From NCBI GenBank assembly GCA_000469685.2, contig LS997567.1, forward strand, positions 14,590,785 to 14,654,784: DNA of 64,000 nt, in the 5' to 3' direction. Source of the DNA: Haemonchus contortus. Its lineage: Eukaryota > Nematoda > Chromadorea > Rhabditida > Trichostrongylidae. Numbering within the stretch: position 1 is the first letter of the stretch; every line of letters starts with the position of its first letter. Shown here in pieces: positions 1 to 12,190 of the stretch. The notes beneath the pieces are model-generated. The model had not been told where the DNA came from. It was given only the letters and a program-made list of their open reading frames with translations, and searched no databases. The position numbers and the translations under genes were made by a program.

Positions 1-229
1 ACATACATACATACATACATACATACATACATACATACATACATACATACATACATACATACATACATACATACATACATACATACATACATACATACAT
101 ACATACATACATACATACATACATACATACATACATACATACATACATACATACATACATACATACATACATACATACATACATACATACATACATACAT
201 ACATACATACATACATACATACATACATG
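1..229. repeat. (ACAT)n microsatellite
   Basis: Uninterrupted tetranucleotide ACAT repeat from the window edge to about position 228, at least 56 copies; the left end is cut by the window. A shorter relative occurs at 62590-62650. No coding content. Confidence 0.98.
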
Positions 230-830
230 CATTCGGTTTTGCCATCCACCAAAAGTGTTCCCATCCTGTCGCCTGTACTCCTACCATCCTACCATGTTTG
301 AACTTTCTAGGTCCATGGGGACAGAAGTTGAGAATTTTCGCACAAACCCCGCCTCTTATGGGCGGAGTCTGGTTCTACCGCCCGTCATAAGTTTCCCCGT
401 CGCGGTGTCTGTACTCCTACCCAGTTTGGACTTTCTAGGTTCACTGAGACAGAATTATGAATTTTCACCTACAGCCCGCCCCTTGTGGGCGGAGTTCATC
501 CACCATAGGTGTTCCCATCCTGTCGCCTGTACTCCTACCAAATTTGAACGCTCTGGGTCCTAGTTTAAAATTTTCACACAAACCCCGCCCCTTCTGGGCG
601 GAGCCCGGTTCTGCCACCTACAGTGAGTGTTCCCATCACGGTGTCTGTACTCCTACCAAGTTTGAACTTTCTAGGTCCATGGGGACATGAGTTATGAATT
701 TTCGCCCAAACCCCGCCCCTTGCGGGCGGAGTCTGGTTCTGCCACACACTATAAGTTTTGCCTCCATGACGCCTGTACTCCTACCAAATTTGAGCTCTCT
801 AGGTCCATGGGAACTGGAATTATGGATTTT
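230..830 (-). repeat. Tandem GC-rich repeat array, left (inverted) arm
   Basis: About five diverged units of roughly 110-130 bp. Each carries a GGGCGGAG box, a TGTACTCCTACC box, a TTTGAACTTTCTAGGTCC-like box and GAATTTTCGC. The same boxes occur in reverse complement in the arrays at 1296-3170, so this is the opposite arm of a large inverted arrangement. Short open frames here are by-products of the repeat and show no protein family. Confidence 0.85.
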
Positions 831-869
831 CGTATATAAATATAAGAAGGGATGGGAGCTTCGAGGCAC

Positions 870-1005
870 GCCACGCCCATTGTGGGCGGGGCTCCGCCAA
901 GCTGATGTGTGTTTTATACTTCTCGAGACCAGGCCCACCCATCCCACACTTGACCCGGTCTCTCCAGGCAGATCTAAAGGAGCTAAGGAATTTCGTGACA
1001 GACAT
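870..1005. repeat. Dispersed repeat module joining the array to the CAGA tract
   Basis: A 135-bp module with CACGCCAC, TGACCCGGTCTCTCCAGG and GGAATTTCGTGACAGA. A close copy lies at 15323-15465, where a mariner has inserted just after the equivalent point. Non-coding as far as can be seen. Confidence 0.8.
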
Positions 1006-1063
<58 letters not shown>

Positions 1064-1083
1064 TTACAGACAGACAGACAGAC
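1004..1083. repeat. (CAGA)n microsatellite
   Basis: About 18 copies of CAGA with one interruption, followed by GACTAAGCGC. Similar CAGA or GACA runs follow the same repeat family at 54165-54185. Confidence 0.95.
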
Positions 1084-1225
<142 letters not shown>

Positions 1226-1253
1226 CGCGCTAAGTGTGTCTGTTGGTTTGTCT

Positions 1254-1295
<42 letters not shown>
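1226..1295. repeat. TG-rich simple repeat
   Basis: Starts CTAAGTGTGTCTGTTGG, then (TG)n with a few interruptions up to TTTGACCGG. It is approximately the complement of the CAGA side, extending the inverted symmetry of the region. Confidence 0.9.
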
Positions 1296-1296
<1 letters not shown>

Positions 1297-2583
1297 ACCG
1301 GAAATTCATAACTCCGGTTCCCGTCGACCTAGAGAGGTCAAATTTGGTAGGTGTAAGGGGGGCAGGATGGGAACACTAATGGTGGGTGGTGGGGCCGGAC
1401 TCCGCTCACAGGGGGCGGGGTTTGTGCGAAATAAATGTTTGAGCGCAAATTCATAACTCCGGTTCCCGTTGACCTAGAAAGTTCAAATTCGGTAGGTGTA
1501 AGGGGGGCAGGATGGGAACACCAATGGTGGGTGGTGGGGCCGGACTCCGCTCACAGGGGGCGGGGTTTGTGCGAAATAAATGTTTGAGCGCAAATTCATA
1601 ACTCCGGTTCCCGTCGAACTACAGAGTTCAAATTTGGTAGGTGTAAGGGGGGCAGGATGGGAACACTAATGGTGGGTAGTGGGGCCGGAGTCCGCCCACA
1701 GGGGGCGGGGTTTGTGCGAAATAAATGTTTGAGCGCAAATTCATAACTCCGGTTCCCGTCGAACTACAGAGTTCAAATTTGGTAGGTGTAAGGGGGGCAG
1801 GATGGGAACACTAATGGTGGGTAGTGGGGCCGGAGTCCGCCCACAGGGGGCGGGGTTTGTGCGAAATAAATGTTTGAGCGCAAATTCATAACTCCGGTTC
1901 CCGTCGAACTACAGAGTTCAAATTTGGTAGGTGTAAGGGGGGCGGGATGGAAACACTAATGGTGGGTGGTGGAGCCGGACTCCGCCCACAGGGGGCGGGG
2001 TTTATGCGAAATAAATGTTTGACCGGAAATTCATAACTCCGGTTCCCGTCGACCTAGAGAGTTCAAATTTGGTAGGTGTAAGGGGGGCAGGATGGGAACA
2101 CTAATGGTGGGTAGTGGGGCCGGAGTCCGCCCACAGGGGGCGGGGTTTGTGCGAAATAAATGTTTGAGCGCAAATTCATAACTCCGGTTCCCGTCGAACT
2201 ACAGAGTTCAAATTTGGTAGGTGTAAGGGGGGGCAGGATGGGAACACTAATGGTGGGTAGTGGGGCCGGAGTCCGCCCACAGGGGGCGGGGTTTGTGCGA
2301 AATAAATGTTTGAGCGCAAATTCATAACTCCGGTTCCCGTCGAACTACAGAGTTCAAATTTGGTAGGTGTAAGGGGGGGCAGGATGGGAACACTAATGGT
2401 GGGTGGTGGGGCCGGACTCCGCCCACAGGGGGCGGGGTTTGTGCGAAATAAATGTTTGAGCGCAAATTCATAACTCCGGTTTCCGTCGACCTACAGAGTT
2501 CAAATTTGGTAGGTGTAAGGGGGGGCAGGATGGGAACACTAATGGTGGGTGGTAGGACCGGACTCCGCCTACAAGGGGCGGGG
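1296..2583 (+). repeat. 145-bp satellite-like tandem array, about 9 units
   Basis: Successive units begin near 1436, 1581, 1726, 1871, 2017, 2160, 2307 and 2453, a period of 143-147 bp. Each unit runs from TTCATAACTCCGGTTCCCGT through GGTAGGTGTAAGGGGGGCAG to GGGGCGGGGTTTGTGCG. Units are highly similar, so expansion is recent. Orientation is opposite to 230-830. Confidence 0.93.
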
Positions 2584-3170
2584 TTTGTGTGAAAAACTCA
2601 AACTTGGACCAGAGCGTTCAAATTTGGTAGGAATACAGGCGGCAGGGCGGAAACACTTATGGTGGGTGGCAGGACCGGACTCCGCCCACGAGGGGCGGGG
2701 TTTGTGTGAAAAACTCAAACTTGGACCTATAGCGTTCAAATTTGGTAGGAATACAGGCGGCAGGGCGGAAACACTTATGGTGGGTGGCAGGACCGGACTC
2801 CGCCCACGAGGGGCGGGGTTTGTGTGAAAAACTTAACTTGGACTTAGAGGGTCCAAATTTGGTAGGAGTACAGGCGGCAGGGTGGAAACACTTATGGTGG
2901 GTGGCAGGACCGGGCTCCGCCCACAAGGGGCGGGGTTTGTGTGAAAAACTTAAACTTGGACCTAGAGCGTTCAAATTCGGTAGGAATACAGACGGCAGGG
3001 TGGAAACACTTATGGTGGACGGCAGGACCGGGCTCCGCCCACAAGGGGCGGGGTTTGTGTGAAAAACTTAACTTGGACCTAGAGCGTTCAAATTTGGTAG
3101 GAATACAGGCGGCAGGGTGGAAACACTGATGATAGGTTGCAAGACGAAACTCCGCCCCAAAGGACTGGGC
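2584..3170 (+). repeat. 117-bp subfamily tandem array, 5 units
   Basis: Units start with GTTTGTGTGAAAAACT near 2584, 2700, 2818, 2935 and 3053 (period 116-118 bp). They share the GGTAGGAATACAGGCGGCAG and CACTTATGGTGGG boxes with the 145-bp array but lack its TTCATAACTCCGG segment. Long frames across the array are repeat artefacts. The last unit is degenerate. Confidence 0.93.
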
Positions 3171-3537
3171 GTGAATAAATACTGTTGGTTCGGACCCAGA
3201 CCGTTGAAGCTTGAAGGCACAAGGAGTTGACTGGGAACATTGATGGTAGCTAACATAGTAGACTCAGCCGCGATGAAGTCTGAATACTTATTCTCTAAAT
3301 AAGTTTTGTGATATAATGCGATGTTTTATTCGGACACAGCGAAGATGGCTTACAGAAAAAATCGCGCACACGTGTACAGCTTTCAAAGAAAAAGTAGAAT
3401 CCGAAGTGTTATTTGCGCATAGCAAATTGCTCAGAGAAAGGAGGAGCGCCCGGCGTAGCCGGGCGAACCCATTAGAAGGAGGGAAGCCCGGCGTTAGCTG
3501 GGCGGCCCGACTGGTATATATATATATAGTAGCGCTC
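3171..3537. other. Unassigned sequence with a GC-rich stem motif
   Basis: No coding signal seen. Contains GCCCGGCGTAGCCGGGC (3449-3465) and a second CCCGGCG...TAGCTGGG stretch near 3487-3502. Related motifs recur near 8768-8787, 14427-14443 and 53490-53520, so this is another dispersed repeat. Confidence 0.5.
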
Positions 3538-4031
3538 AAAAGTATTCGGCGGAATGCTTCTTCATTTATAATTTTCAGTCGTAACTCCTTTCCTACTAGA
3601 TCTAATCAAGCGAAATTTCAATATGTGTAGCATTGGTGTATCGTGAATATTTACCTCTATTAACCTGCAATCTGATCATGTTCCAGATATCCAAAAGGGC
3701 TTGAACAAAAAATCAACTGGAAATACGAATGGTGGTCCTTCTAGGAGTCCTTTCCTTTTTGCCATGTCTTAAATGTACGAGCACTAATGTCGAACCCAGA
3801 CGAGAAGAAAAACGTACACAAGGTCGGAATAACTGCAGAAGTCACAAACTTGCTTCCAGCACAGTCTACAAACGCCTCCCCATTAGTATGTAGATATGGT
3901 TCTATTGCAGTCAAGTAGTGTTGGATAGTGTGAAACATGATTCAGTCAAACATATCATAATTTCATGCGATTTGCTCCACTGCGAAAAAAGTTACGGCAA
4001 GTTAAAGTTGGCAGAATACTTTCGAGCGCTA

Positions 4032-4033
<2 letters not shown>
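3538..4033. mobile_element. Tc1-type MITE, copy A
   Basis: About 496 bp bounded by AGTAGCGCTCAAAAGTATTC and its inverted form GAATACTTTCGAGCGCTACT, lying in TA-rich DNA consistent with a TA target. The interior is similar along its length to copy B at 31770-32272. No transposase is encoded. The TIR resembles that of the coding Tc1 element at 36874-38372 (CGGTCAAAAGTATTCG). Confidence 0.85.
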
Positions 4034-4081
<48 letters not shown>

Positions 4082-4099
4082 ATATATATATATATATAT
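4034..4099. repeat. (TC)n / (TA)n microsatellite
   Basis: CTCTCTCT run followed by interrupted TA repeats between the MITE and the next transposon; both neighbours use TA target sites. Confidence 0.9.
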
Positions 4100-5400
4100 A
4101 GGGTGGCTACAAAGTATGGTCCGGCATTTATTTGCATGTAAAAAAATAAATAGAACACATTTCTTCAAGAATTTTCATTAAAGGGTGTGACTAAGATAAA
4201 GGAATATTTATTCGAGGTATTGTTCGAAATGATCGCCTTTGCCCAGAATACAGGCTTCCAATCTCTTCGTAGAGGCTCCCACGGTGGGCCGCAAGTAGTC
4301 CGCACAAATTTTCTGCCATTCCCTTTGAAGAGCTGCTTTTAGACTGTCCAAACTGCGGTGGGGTGGAAAAGTCACTTTCTGCTGCAGATAGCTCCAAACG
4401 GAGTAGTCCACTGGATTGAGGTCTGGAGAGTTAGATGGCCACATGTCTTTGTCCCAGAGTCCAGGAAAATGATCGGCGGCAGAAGGAGCTCGTGGATTTC
4501 GACCCATGTGCTGGTGCCCAGTCTTGTTGCAAGAAAAAGTTCCGTTCCCCAACGTGATTTCGAGTGTATGGCAACAGTGTGTACCTTCAAAATAAGATTC
4601 TGGTAAGTTTCCGGGTTGATTTTGATGTTTTCATCAACAAAAACGAAAGGTGTTTTGCCTTTTGATGTTATTCCGGTCCAAACCATCACCGACTTCGGGA
4701 ACAGGCTCCTGTTTTTTACTCGTCGATTTCCGGAGTTTTTCTCTGCCCGAGGTAGCAACTGCCGCTGGTTTTGGCTGGTTGTGCGCGACCTCGACCATAA
4801 AGATTTTCTCGTCTATCCAGACGATGTCCGAGTGGCGGCCCGCACGAACTGCTGCCAGAAGCTTCTTACATTTTTCCAGTCGGTTCTTCTTTGCTGCTTC
4901 GCTGAGCATCTGCTCTCGGAAGAAGCGGTTACTGTGTAAATCTAGCCAACATTTCACAATGCTCTGAACACTTCTTCATGAGATATGCAAATCCAAAACA
5001 AATTTGTTCATGCTGACCTCATCGTTGCGTGAGATCCTCTTCTTGATCACCTTCCGTACGCCAGGAACATTGGCAGATCTTGGTCGCCCTGATTTTGGAA
5101 GTGGTAGATGGTGTCCACGCTCCCTGTACTGGGCCACAATTCTTCTGACCGCTCTGTCGTTAATGTGCAGCCTTCTTGCAATCTCCCCAGCCGAACATCC
5201 TTCGTTCACGAGATGAGCGATGGTGGCGCGATGAGGAGACGGTCGCATTTCTTCGAGTTACTTCTAGCGACACTCGCAATAATTTGGCTATAGTGCATGA
5301 CTGATATGCTTTATCCAGATCATATGTAGCACAGCTGAAACAGGGATTTACAGGTTAGCAAGCGAAGTGTTTTGGCGGTTCATACTTTTAGCCACCTTGT
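4100..5400 (-). mobile_element. maT-like Tc1/mariner transposon, frameshifted transposase
   Basis: TIRs GGGTGGCTACAAAGTATG (from 4101) and CATACTTTTAGCCACCTTGT (to 5400) abut TA. The minus-strand transposase starts near 5248 with a helix-turn-helix (GEIARRLHINDRAVRRI) and a GRPRS linker. Next comes a block with WIDEKIF (first catalytic Asp), then MVWTGITSKGKTPF, a QQD motif in a third frame near 4530, and SPDLNPVDYSVW near 4410. The order fits a DDxD Tc1/mariner transposase of the maT-like group. At least three frame changes or stops break it, so it is not expected to work. Group assignment rests on motifs only. Confidence 0.85.
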
Positions 5401-5759
5401 ATATTTCAGAATTTCAACTGATGTTTAATATGTGGTTATGCTTGCACTTTTAATACAATCCCAATCTCTTAGACTTCTTCTAGGAAGTAACCATTCCTTG
5501 AAAACTCTCTCCTTCCCTTCATCGGACTCACTGCTACTGTTGCTGCGACTTTTCTATAACTGAGCAACCTAATTAGTCAAACGAACTAAACCAACTCTCA
5601 AATCTCACTAGTGATGCCCAGTGATCTTAACACCATTATAACACCAAGTCGTTATCAGTGACCCTTCGAATCTTTATGAACATGAGTCATTAGTCGAGAT
5701 TGTCATATTTTTGACGATCGAATATTTTCTTTCACAAATGGCATTGGAATTAAGGAATA

Positions 5760-7020
5760 CGAGGGCTGCCTTTTATATTTTGAGATTTGGCAACACTAGT
5801 GTAGCAATCTAGCAACTGACACAATTATCGTAAAGTTTGATTATTTTGAGGATACGTTGCGAATGCGTTGCGAGCGCGATTTGTGTTGTTTACACTAAGT
5901 TATAAGATTTTGTTTGGGTCAAGTTATGGGGTCGAATCGTGAGAATTTTTGCGCGACTATTTTCTACAACTTTCGACGTGGACTAACTCAACAGCAATGC
6001 ATGGATGAACTTAGTTCAATTTTTGGTGATGAAGCTCCATCTAGGGCCAGTGTTTATCGATGGTACAGTGAGTTCACCTGAGGTCGTAGTTCACTCGAAG
6101 AAGAATTTCGTGGTGGTCGTCCAAAATCAGTTGTTGTTCCGGAAACCGTTGACACTGTGCACAAACGAATATTGCAAGACCGCCATGGGGCCTATCGTGA
6201 GATTGGGACAACCTTAGGCATTGGTGGGACCAGCATACATTCAATATTGCATGAACATTTGACTGTAAGAAATTGTTTTTGAAAAATTTGTCAATCCCCC
6301 GAAAGAGGGACTCGTGTCGATTGGTCGAAAGAAATGCTCAAAAAATACGATCGCGGTGGTTCGAAACACGTCTATAGCATCGAAACAGATGATGGAAAAT
6401 GGATTTATGCGTATGAGCCCGAAAGGAAACAGCAGTTGACCGTATGGGTATTTGAAGATGAACCAATTCCAACAAAAGCTATCCGCGCACCATTCACTTC
6501 CAAGCAATTGGTCTCCTGTTTTTTTCGGAAAAACCAGACATGTCGCAACCGTACCACTAGGGCAAGCAGAACAGTCAATTCTGAGTGGTATACCAACCTT
6601 CGTTTGCCAGTTGACATCCAAAAAATCAGGAAAACCAACTGCTGAAGACGGATCACTCTTCACTACGACAATGCGAGCTCCCACCCATCGGCTCAAGTAA
6701 CTGCATTTTTGAGCAGTCAAAACAACGATTTGACAGGTCATCAGCCCTGTAGTCCCCGGGTGACTTTTTCTCATACCGTACGTAAGAAATGAAATGAAAG
6801 ATCAACGTTTTTCGACACCTGAAGGAGCCGTTGTTGCGTTCAGAATCCATGTTTTAGAGTTACCTACATCAGAATGGCAAAAGTGCTTCGGAAATTGGTT
6901 CGAGCAAATGCAAAAGGGTATAGGTCTTAATGTGGAGAATTTTGAAAGGCGATAAAGCGATTCTCAATAAATGATATTTGTTTCTGTTCCCAAATCTCAA
7001 AATATAAAAGGCAGCCTACG
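5760..7020 (+). mobile_element. mariner element, decayed
   Basis: 1261 bp with near-perfect TIRs (GGCTGCCTTTTATATTTTGA and its complement TCAAAATATAAAAGGCAGCC) flanked by TA. The reading runs from about 5925 in several frames: a paired helix-turn-helix region with ASVYRWYSEF, then GGRPKSV, DGKWIYAYEPE around the first catalytic position, HYDNASSH around the second, and a corrupted third block. Multiple stops and shifts. The well-kept termini against a broken ORF suggest it could once have been moved in trans. Confidence 0.88.
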
Positions 7021-7499
7021 TATTAATGAATTCACCCACTCCTTTCCACTGCAATTGCCACTTTTTACCGAGCTGCACTACTATCCCGTTTGTAGTACGC
7101 AACAGCAGTTCGGTAAAGCATGCTCACGCGTACGTTAAACACAGAGCACTTTTGGACATGTCTTTATAAAAGCACTTGTTGAGAGCAAGCTCCGCCCGTC
7201 GCGTGCAGAGCTTAGCTTAGTTGAGGCTTGCCTTGCTTACCTTAGTCTCTGTTCTTTTCAAAATACCAATCGGATTTCTTCTTTTCATGTACAAATTGTC
7301 TGTTGCCTACTTCCCCTCCAAATCTGGACCCTCTGGAACAGTAAAAGGGGAGGTAAATATTTATACATCGCCCGTCATGAGAGGAGTTCTGCTCAGTTCA
7401 TATGTTCTTAGGCAAATTGGTTCATTCCCCTATTTTTCAACTTGACTGTGCAAATTCATTAAGATCACGATCATTTTATGCACTATACGCTCGCGCGGA
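7021..7499. other. Unassigned sequence
   Basis: No protein family, RNA gene or repeat that I can name. Short open frames lack recognisable similarity and splice signals. Confidence 0.4.
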
Positions 7500-8170
7500 C
7501 GGATTCTTGTCCTTCCACTCACCACAAGTGTTCCCATCCTGTCTCCTGTATTCAACCAAATTTGAGTGCTCTAGGCCCTATTCAATATTTTTCAAGCGTG
7601 AACGCCCCCTCCCCCGTGCTTGCAGTCTGGTCATGCCACCTACCATAAGTTTTCTCATCCTGCCTCCTGTACTCCTATATAATTTGAACGAGGAGTTACG
7701 AGTTTCCGCTCAAAAAAGTGTATTTTGGCCCTGCTACCTCCGTAAGGGTTCCTATCCTCTCTCCTGTATTTCTACCAAACGCTTGAACGCTCTAGGTCCA
7801 GTGGAGCAGGAATTTCTGATTCTTTATGAATTTCTGGTCGGACAAACACACACTGTACGCGCAAACACACCAACAGACACACTAAGCGGATTATGAACGT
7901 AGGGTTGCTGCTCCTAATGCTTTGGTTGAACGGAGCTATGAATTTCGAGAACGGTCCGCCCAGTATAGATTGGTTATTCCGGTGCATACTCCTTCCTCTT
8001 TGGGCGGATTTTTCTGCGCTGTTCTGTGCTCGGTTGATCTTGCCCTCACCTATCCCAAACCGGGCCCGTCCTCTCTAAGTGCTTTTTCAGGTAATCCTGA
8101 CTTGCGCGACCGGCAGACAAACCCGAGCGCTTCATATACACTCAGGTTAATGGTCGCTAGCTAATCAGTC
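7500..8170 (+). repeat. Degenerate copies of the GC-rich tandem module
   Basis: Contains TTCCCATCCTGTCTCCTGTA, repeated TGTACTCCTA and GAACGCTCTAGGTCC boxes in the same orientation as 230-830. It then runs into GGTCGGACAAACACACA and an ACACACTAAGCGG end like that of the first array. Strongly diverged. Confidence 0.7.
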
Positions 8171-8423
8171 TTGTCATCGAGTTTGTTATTGAATCCGTCA
8201 GCGAGTTGCAGCAATATGCAGCGGCTAGTTCGATTCGCCGTTGGCCCAATATAGCTACGACCTTCGCGTCGAGAACTCTGTTGCCACTATTGCTCTGGAA
8301 CACTAGATAACTCTATTACTGTCAACCGAAAGCTAGGAGATTCTTGAACCATTTACAAATAGGAAGTGAAAAACGTATATAATAAACGACATGAAACGGG
8401 TTCGCTAAGCATAGTACGTTCAG

Positions 8424-8588
8424 GAAATGATCAAATCAACCCCAATCGATGCTCCTGATCGAAAATCCTTGGAGACTGCAAAGGAAGCTATGGACGATGT
8501 GAACTTGTACGTAAACGAAATGAAACGCGACAATGAGACGAGACAACTGATTAGTGAGGTCCAAAGTAGTATCACGGAGTTGGCTATG
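8424..8588 (+). CDS. vav-1: vav-1 exon: C-terminal part of DH (RhoGEF) domain
   Basis: 165-nt exon after TACGTTCAG and before GTTTGT, phase 0 at both ends. It encodes 55 residues including STPIDAPDRKSLETAKEAM and NEMKRDNETRQL. This is the last DH helix that packs against the GTPase and leads into PH; the PID-P-SLE and VKRDNET pattern is typical of Vav. Downstream of GT the frame enters intron sequence. The next exon lies 14.3 kb away. Confidence 0.9.
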
Positions 8589-9395
8589 GTTTGTTTCTCT
8601 CTTTATCACTTGATTTTTCATTCTATTTCTTTTCTTTTTTCTCTATTCAAATTGTTCGACGACTTATGTTCAATCTGGTTAAGGCCATTCCTCACTCATT
8701 CGTTTGTTCATGTTACGAAAACTGAATGTTTGCCCATCCTCGATTCTTTTCATGTGAGCAGTGAGAATGCCCGGCTAACGCCGGGCTCCTCTTCGTGTAG
8801 CACTGGCTTGCCGCCTACATCCCTCCCTAATTTGGAGGCCCAGTAGGAGGGCGGGAATAATCAATTTGCGGGCAAGCACACACCCACGCACAACACTTCG
8901 TGAGCACCTTGCCCGTCATGAGCAGACTCTTGTTGAGCTCATGTGTGTTCAAGTAACTTGGTTCAATCACTCTTCTTTCATCTTTAGTCGTATCACCTGC
9001 CATCAGCACTCCATTGCGCCGTCTCAACCCCTATCAAACTTGGACGCCCATGGTCCAACTTAAAGGCACAGTTCGTGATAATTTTGGGTAATTCAGATTC
9101 TGATAAAAAATGAAGGACAAGATCGAAAATAGTGCATTGAAGGTGAAGAAACTGCGTGAATCGGTGTTTCCGAAGTGAAAAAGCTTCTAAAAACTGTTAA
9201 AAAGGGGGCTGGACGAGAATGAGACCAGAAAAATGAAGAAGAGTGGGGCGTTTGGACGACCTAGCAATGCGTCTCACTGCGTGCGTGTGGCTCCTGGTGC
9301 AAATAACAGACTACGGTAAACGGAAATTCATTAACTTATACGCTTAAGTAAACAAAAAACCCTAGTATTAGCGGAAGTCTCACCTTTTTCAGCCT
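8589..9395. other. Intron sequence with repeat fragments
   Basis: Start of the 14.3-kb vav intron. Holds a GCCCGGCTAACGCCGGGC stem motif near 8769 like the one at 3449, plus fragments such as ACTTGGACGCCCATGGTCC. No further coding or RNA gene recognised. Confidence 0.5.
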
Positions 9396-12190
9396 CTAGG
9401 AGTAGGAAATGAAATAAGGGATCGCCCTCGATGTCGGCTTCTCTAATTTCGGCAGCCTCGCTCTTTCTACGCGATGTCTTACTGCCTCGTACACCTGGTT
9501 CGGTAGAACTCCAACATAGTTTCTGTAAAATTGGGCGCTTCCTTCTGGCGCCCCTGCTTCTATGAACAATTTTCCACCGAAGATTTTGCTGCTTGCCGTG
9601 CAGAGGGCTTGCTTATCGTTTAATTTCCTTAAAGCTTCATCGAAATGCATCCACAGTTCCACTATGCTGAACCGCTTACTGTAGTTTCTTGACGCAACTG
9701 GTGCCATTCAGTGATCACAACTCCTCCGCTCCCCATGATTCTTTGGTCAGTTTCATCAAGTCGTCCAAAGTATTTTTCTTCAAGTTCGGGTCCTGGGGCC
9801 ACACTATTACCCACGTCCTTGAAGATTTCCATTCTTCTAGTATCTTCACTAAGTAGTCGAAGCCCTGAAATAGTTCGCGACTATTCCTCCTCGAGCTCCA
9901 TCTCTCTCCATTGGGTTTGCCCCCTCAAAATCAGCGTGGAGGACTGATCCCTTTCTCGGCTGTTTTCTTTTACAGACCGCTCCTCCTCAATGTCCTCCCT
10001 GAGTCTTTTGAGCGCCTTCGAATACACATGCCGAACATCCTGGTTCTCGATAATGAAGTGATCTCCAATCTCCTTCGTATTACATATGAAGTCCGTCCAA
10101 TCGATGCATCTTGCATAGGCGAACTTCGAAACGACCTTCAGCGAGTTCACGTCGCGCACATGTGTCTCTCTCGGTGAAGTCTGACCTTCTTCCCAATGTC
10201 GATGTCGTGCCTCCTAAAAATACTGCATGCCATCCATGCGTCCCACAGAGTTCCGACTTCCTCCTTTGCTATTGCGCCGGGAAACGAAACCCGTTCGATG
10301 CCTCCCAAAGTTGCTCCTTCCAGGCATCCGTCGGCACACTTGTAGAGCGAATGCCCCTTCTCCAGAGGGCTACACAGTGATGTTCCACTGAAAGATTCAG
10401 TAATTAGTTTGCAACTTCTTACTTGTTTTGCAGCCTTTTTTCTACCCCTTTCTTCTATAGAAGTTTGTGTGTCTGCTCTTTCATCAGAACAGTTTCAACG
10501 TTCCAGTTGCCCGAGCGTACTTACGTTTATTCTGATCGTGCGTTTTCACGCTACAACAACGCACTTTACGAATGACATCTGACACGGAATTCGCATTTAC
10601 TGCAGTTTTATCCGCACTTTTTTCTCTAAGGCTTTGTACCTTCACTGGTTTGCTTGGACATTCTCTGGTGGAGTGCCCTTGTCTCGCACAATTGAAACAC
10701 CTCTTACCAGCTTCCTCTACTATTTTTCTTCCTTCGGAGCCTTGACCCTGTATACTATGTAACGATGGCCGACTTTCTTGCCATCGCTTTTCGACTCCTG
10801 AGGTATTTTCTCCTGCGCTGTTCTGAGGTTCATCTTCAGTTCTATGTGCATAGGTACTATGCCTAGATTCCACCCTAAGAGTTCGGAACCTTTCCTACCA
10901 TTCATTGCCTTTGCTTGTACTATACCCAGAGCTAATTGCTTGATTTCATCATATGCCCTGTCCGGACTAGCTGGGTTCAGGGCACTCATTAAATGCACGT
11001 ACCCAGGCCATTCTTCTAGGCTTTCTAAAAGAATATAAGCTTCCTCAAGTGATCTACTCTCCTCCGTACTGTCTGGGTTCACTTTTCTGAACAAGTCTCC
11101 CAATACCATGCAGAATTCTGCCCCGCTCTGACCAGGTCTCTTACGGAGTGTTCGCAATTCAGTCAGGGCTCTCATTCTCCCTGCTACACATTCGATTGAT
11201 AATAGCCTTTCCAAATTCTTGACTACCTCTTGAAATCCCTGGTCCACTACCTAGCTGGTAGAGCTCTCGGTGTATTCTTAGCGCCACCCCCTAGATGGTT
11301 GTCACTTAATATCTCTATCGAGCTCTTGTCATCGGCCACAACCTTACTGTACTTCCGACGAAATTTTCGGATGATTTCGTCAAAGTCCTCATTTGGTTTC
11401 CCTTTGAAAACATCTGGACAAGACAATGACTGAACATAATACAGTGAGCATATATTTGTATCCTGACCTGCGCTGGCTGCTCCCTTTGTGGAGTGATCCG
11501 CATAATAGCTCGAGCTGGTCCCTGAACGTGCTCCAGTCGGCAGTCCTTCCCCCTTCCGCCTCTGTAACGAAAACTCTGTGTGGCTGTCAGTGCGTAATTC
11601 CAGTCTCATGCTTACCTCCTGCGATCCATCTCTGACAGGAACCCTAAGGCAGCTTTCTTCGAGCTTTTTACCGAGGGTACAAGCTGAAGTGCACTTACAC
11701 TCAGTTCATCACAAAGCTCTGTCAAAATATTTCCGTCTCTTTTCATTGTCTCTATATAGTTTTGCCATTCCTCTTTCGTCTCTATTCCCCTCGTGCTCAG
11801 TCTCCTCTACTACACAGTCCAATATGTGGGGAAACCCTTGCCGCCTAATTAAGGCCCTCATTTTCAGACACCTTGTCTAATTCGTGCCTCAGAACCTTTT
11901 CATGTTTGTTCTTATACCGGGCCGAAATTTTATGCTCATCCATGTCTTCCCGCATTTCAATGGGGGATATTCTCAATGCTGATCCTGATCTCTTCCAGCT
12001 CACACACTAAACTCGAGTGTGGGAAGTTCACCTCTCCCAAATTTTCCTTCTCTGCTGAATCGAATGCGACCACCTCCACTTCTGTCATGCTCTGCAACAG
12101 AGTACCGTACTTTTGTGACTCAATGTCACTAATTGCAACAACGACACCGCGAGGACGAGCAAGAACAGAACGGTGGTTTCAATAATATTG
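9396..12190 (-). mobile_element. LTR-retrotransposon relic, gag region
   Basis: Minus-strand block of broken but gag-like reading frames. The best part is 10484-11609. The N-terminal part (about 11640-12180) is acidic and helical, and 9396-10159 contains two more minus-strand frames of 103 and 92 residues that I cannot assign. No protease, reverse transcriptase or matching LTR pair was found, so the element is truncated. It could belong to the BEL/Pao or gypsy-like nematode families. Confidence 0.6.
10484..11609 (-). pseudogene. Gag-like protein with CCHC zinc knuckle
   Basis: Read on the minus strand. A 120-residue piece carries DVFKGKPNEDFDEIIRKF, a gag-type nucleotide-independent capsid motif. 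After a stop near 11250, a 175-residue piece has ELRTLRKRPGQSGAEF and an acidic helical stretch. After another shift comes CFNCARQGHSTREC (10667-10710 region), an exact C-X2-C-X4-H-X4-C knuckle expected to bind genomic RNA. Two breaks at least, so non-functional as written. The length and the single knuckle fit an LTR-element gag. Confidence 0.75.

Noticed and set aside
2549..3129. Overlapping plus- and minus-strand frames with repeated residues across the 117-bp array
   Set aside because: 117 is a multiple of three, so a stop-free unit gives a long repetitive frame automatically; no start context, splice site or family.
8215..8245. CTAGTTCGATTCGCC as a tRNA or SINE box B
   Set aside because: Upstream sequence does not give a plausible box A or D-arm.
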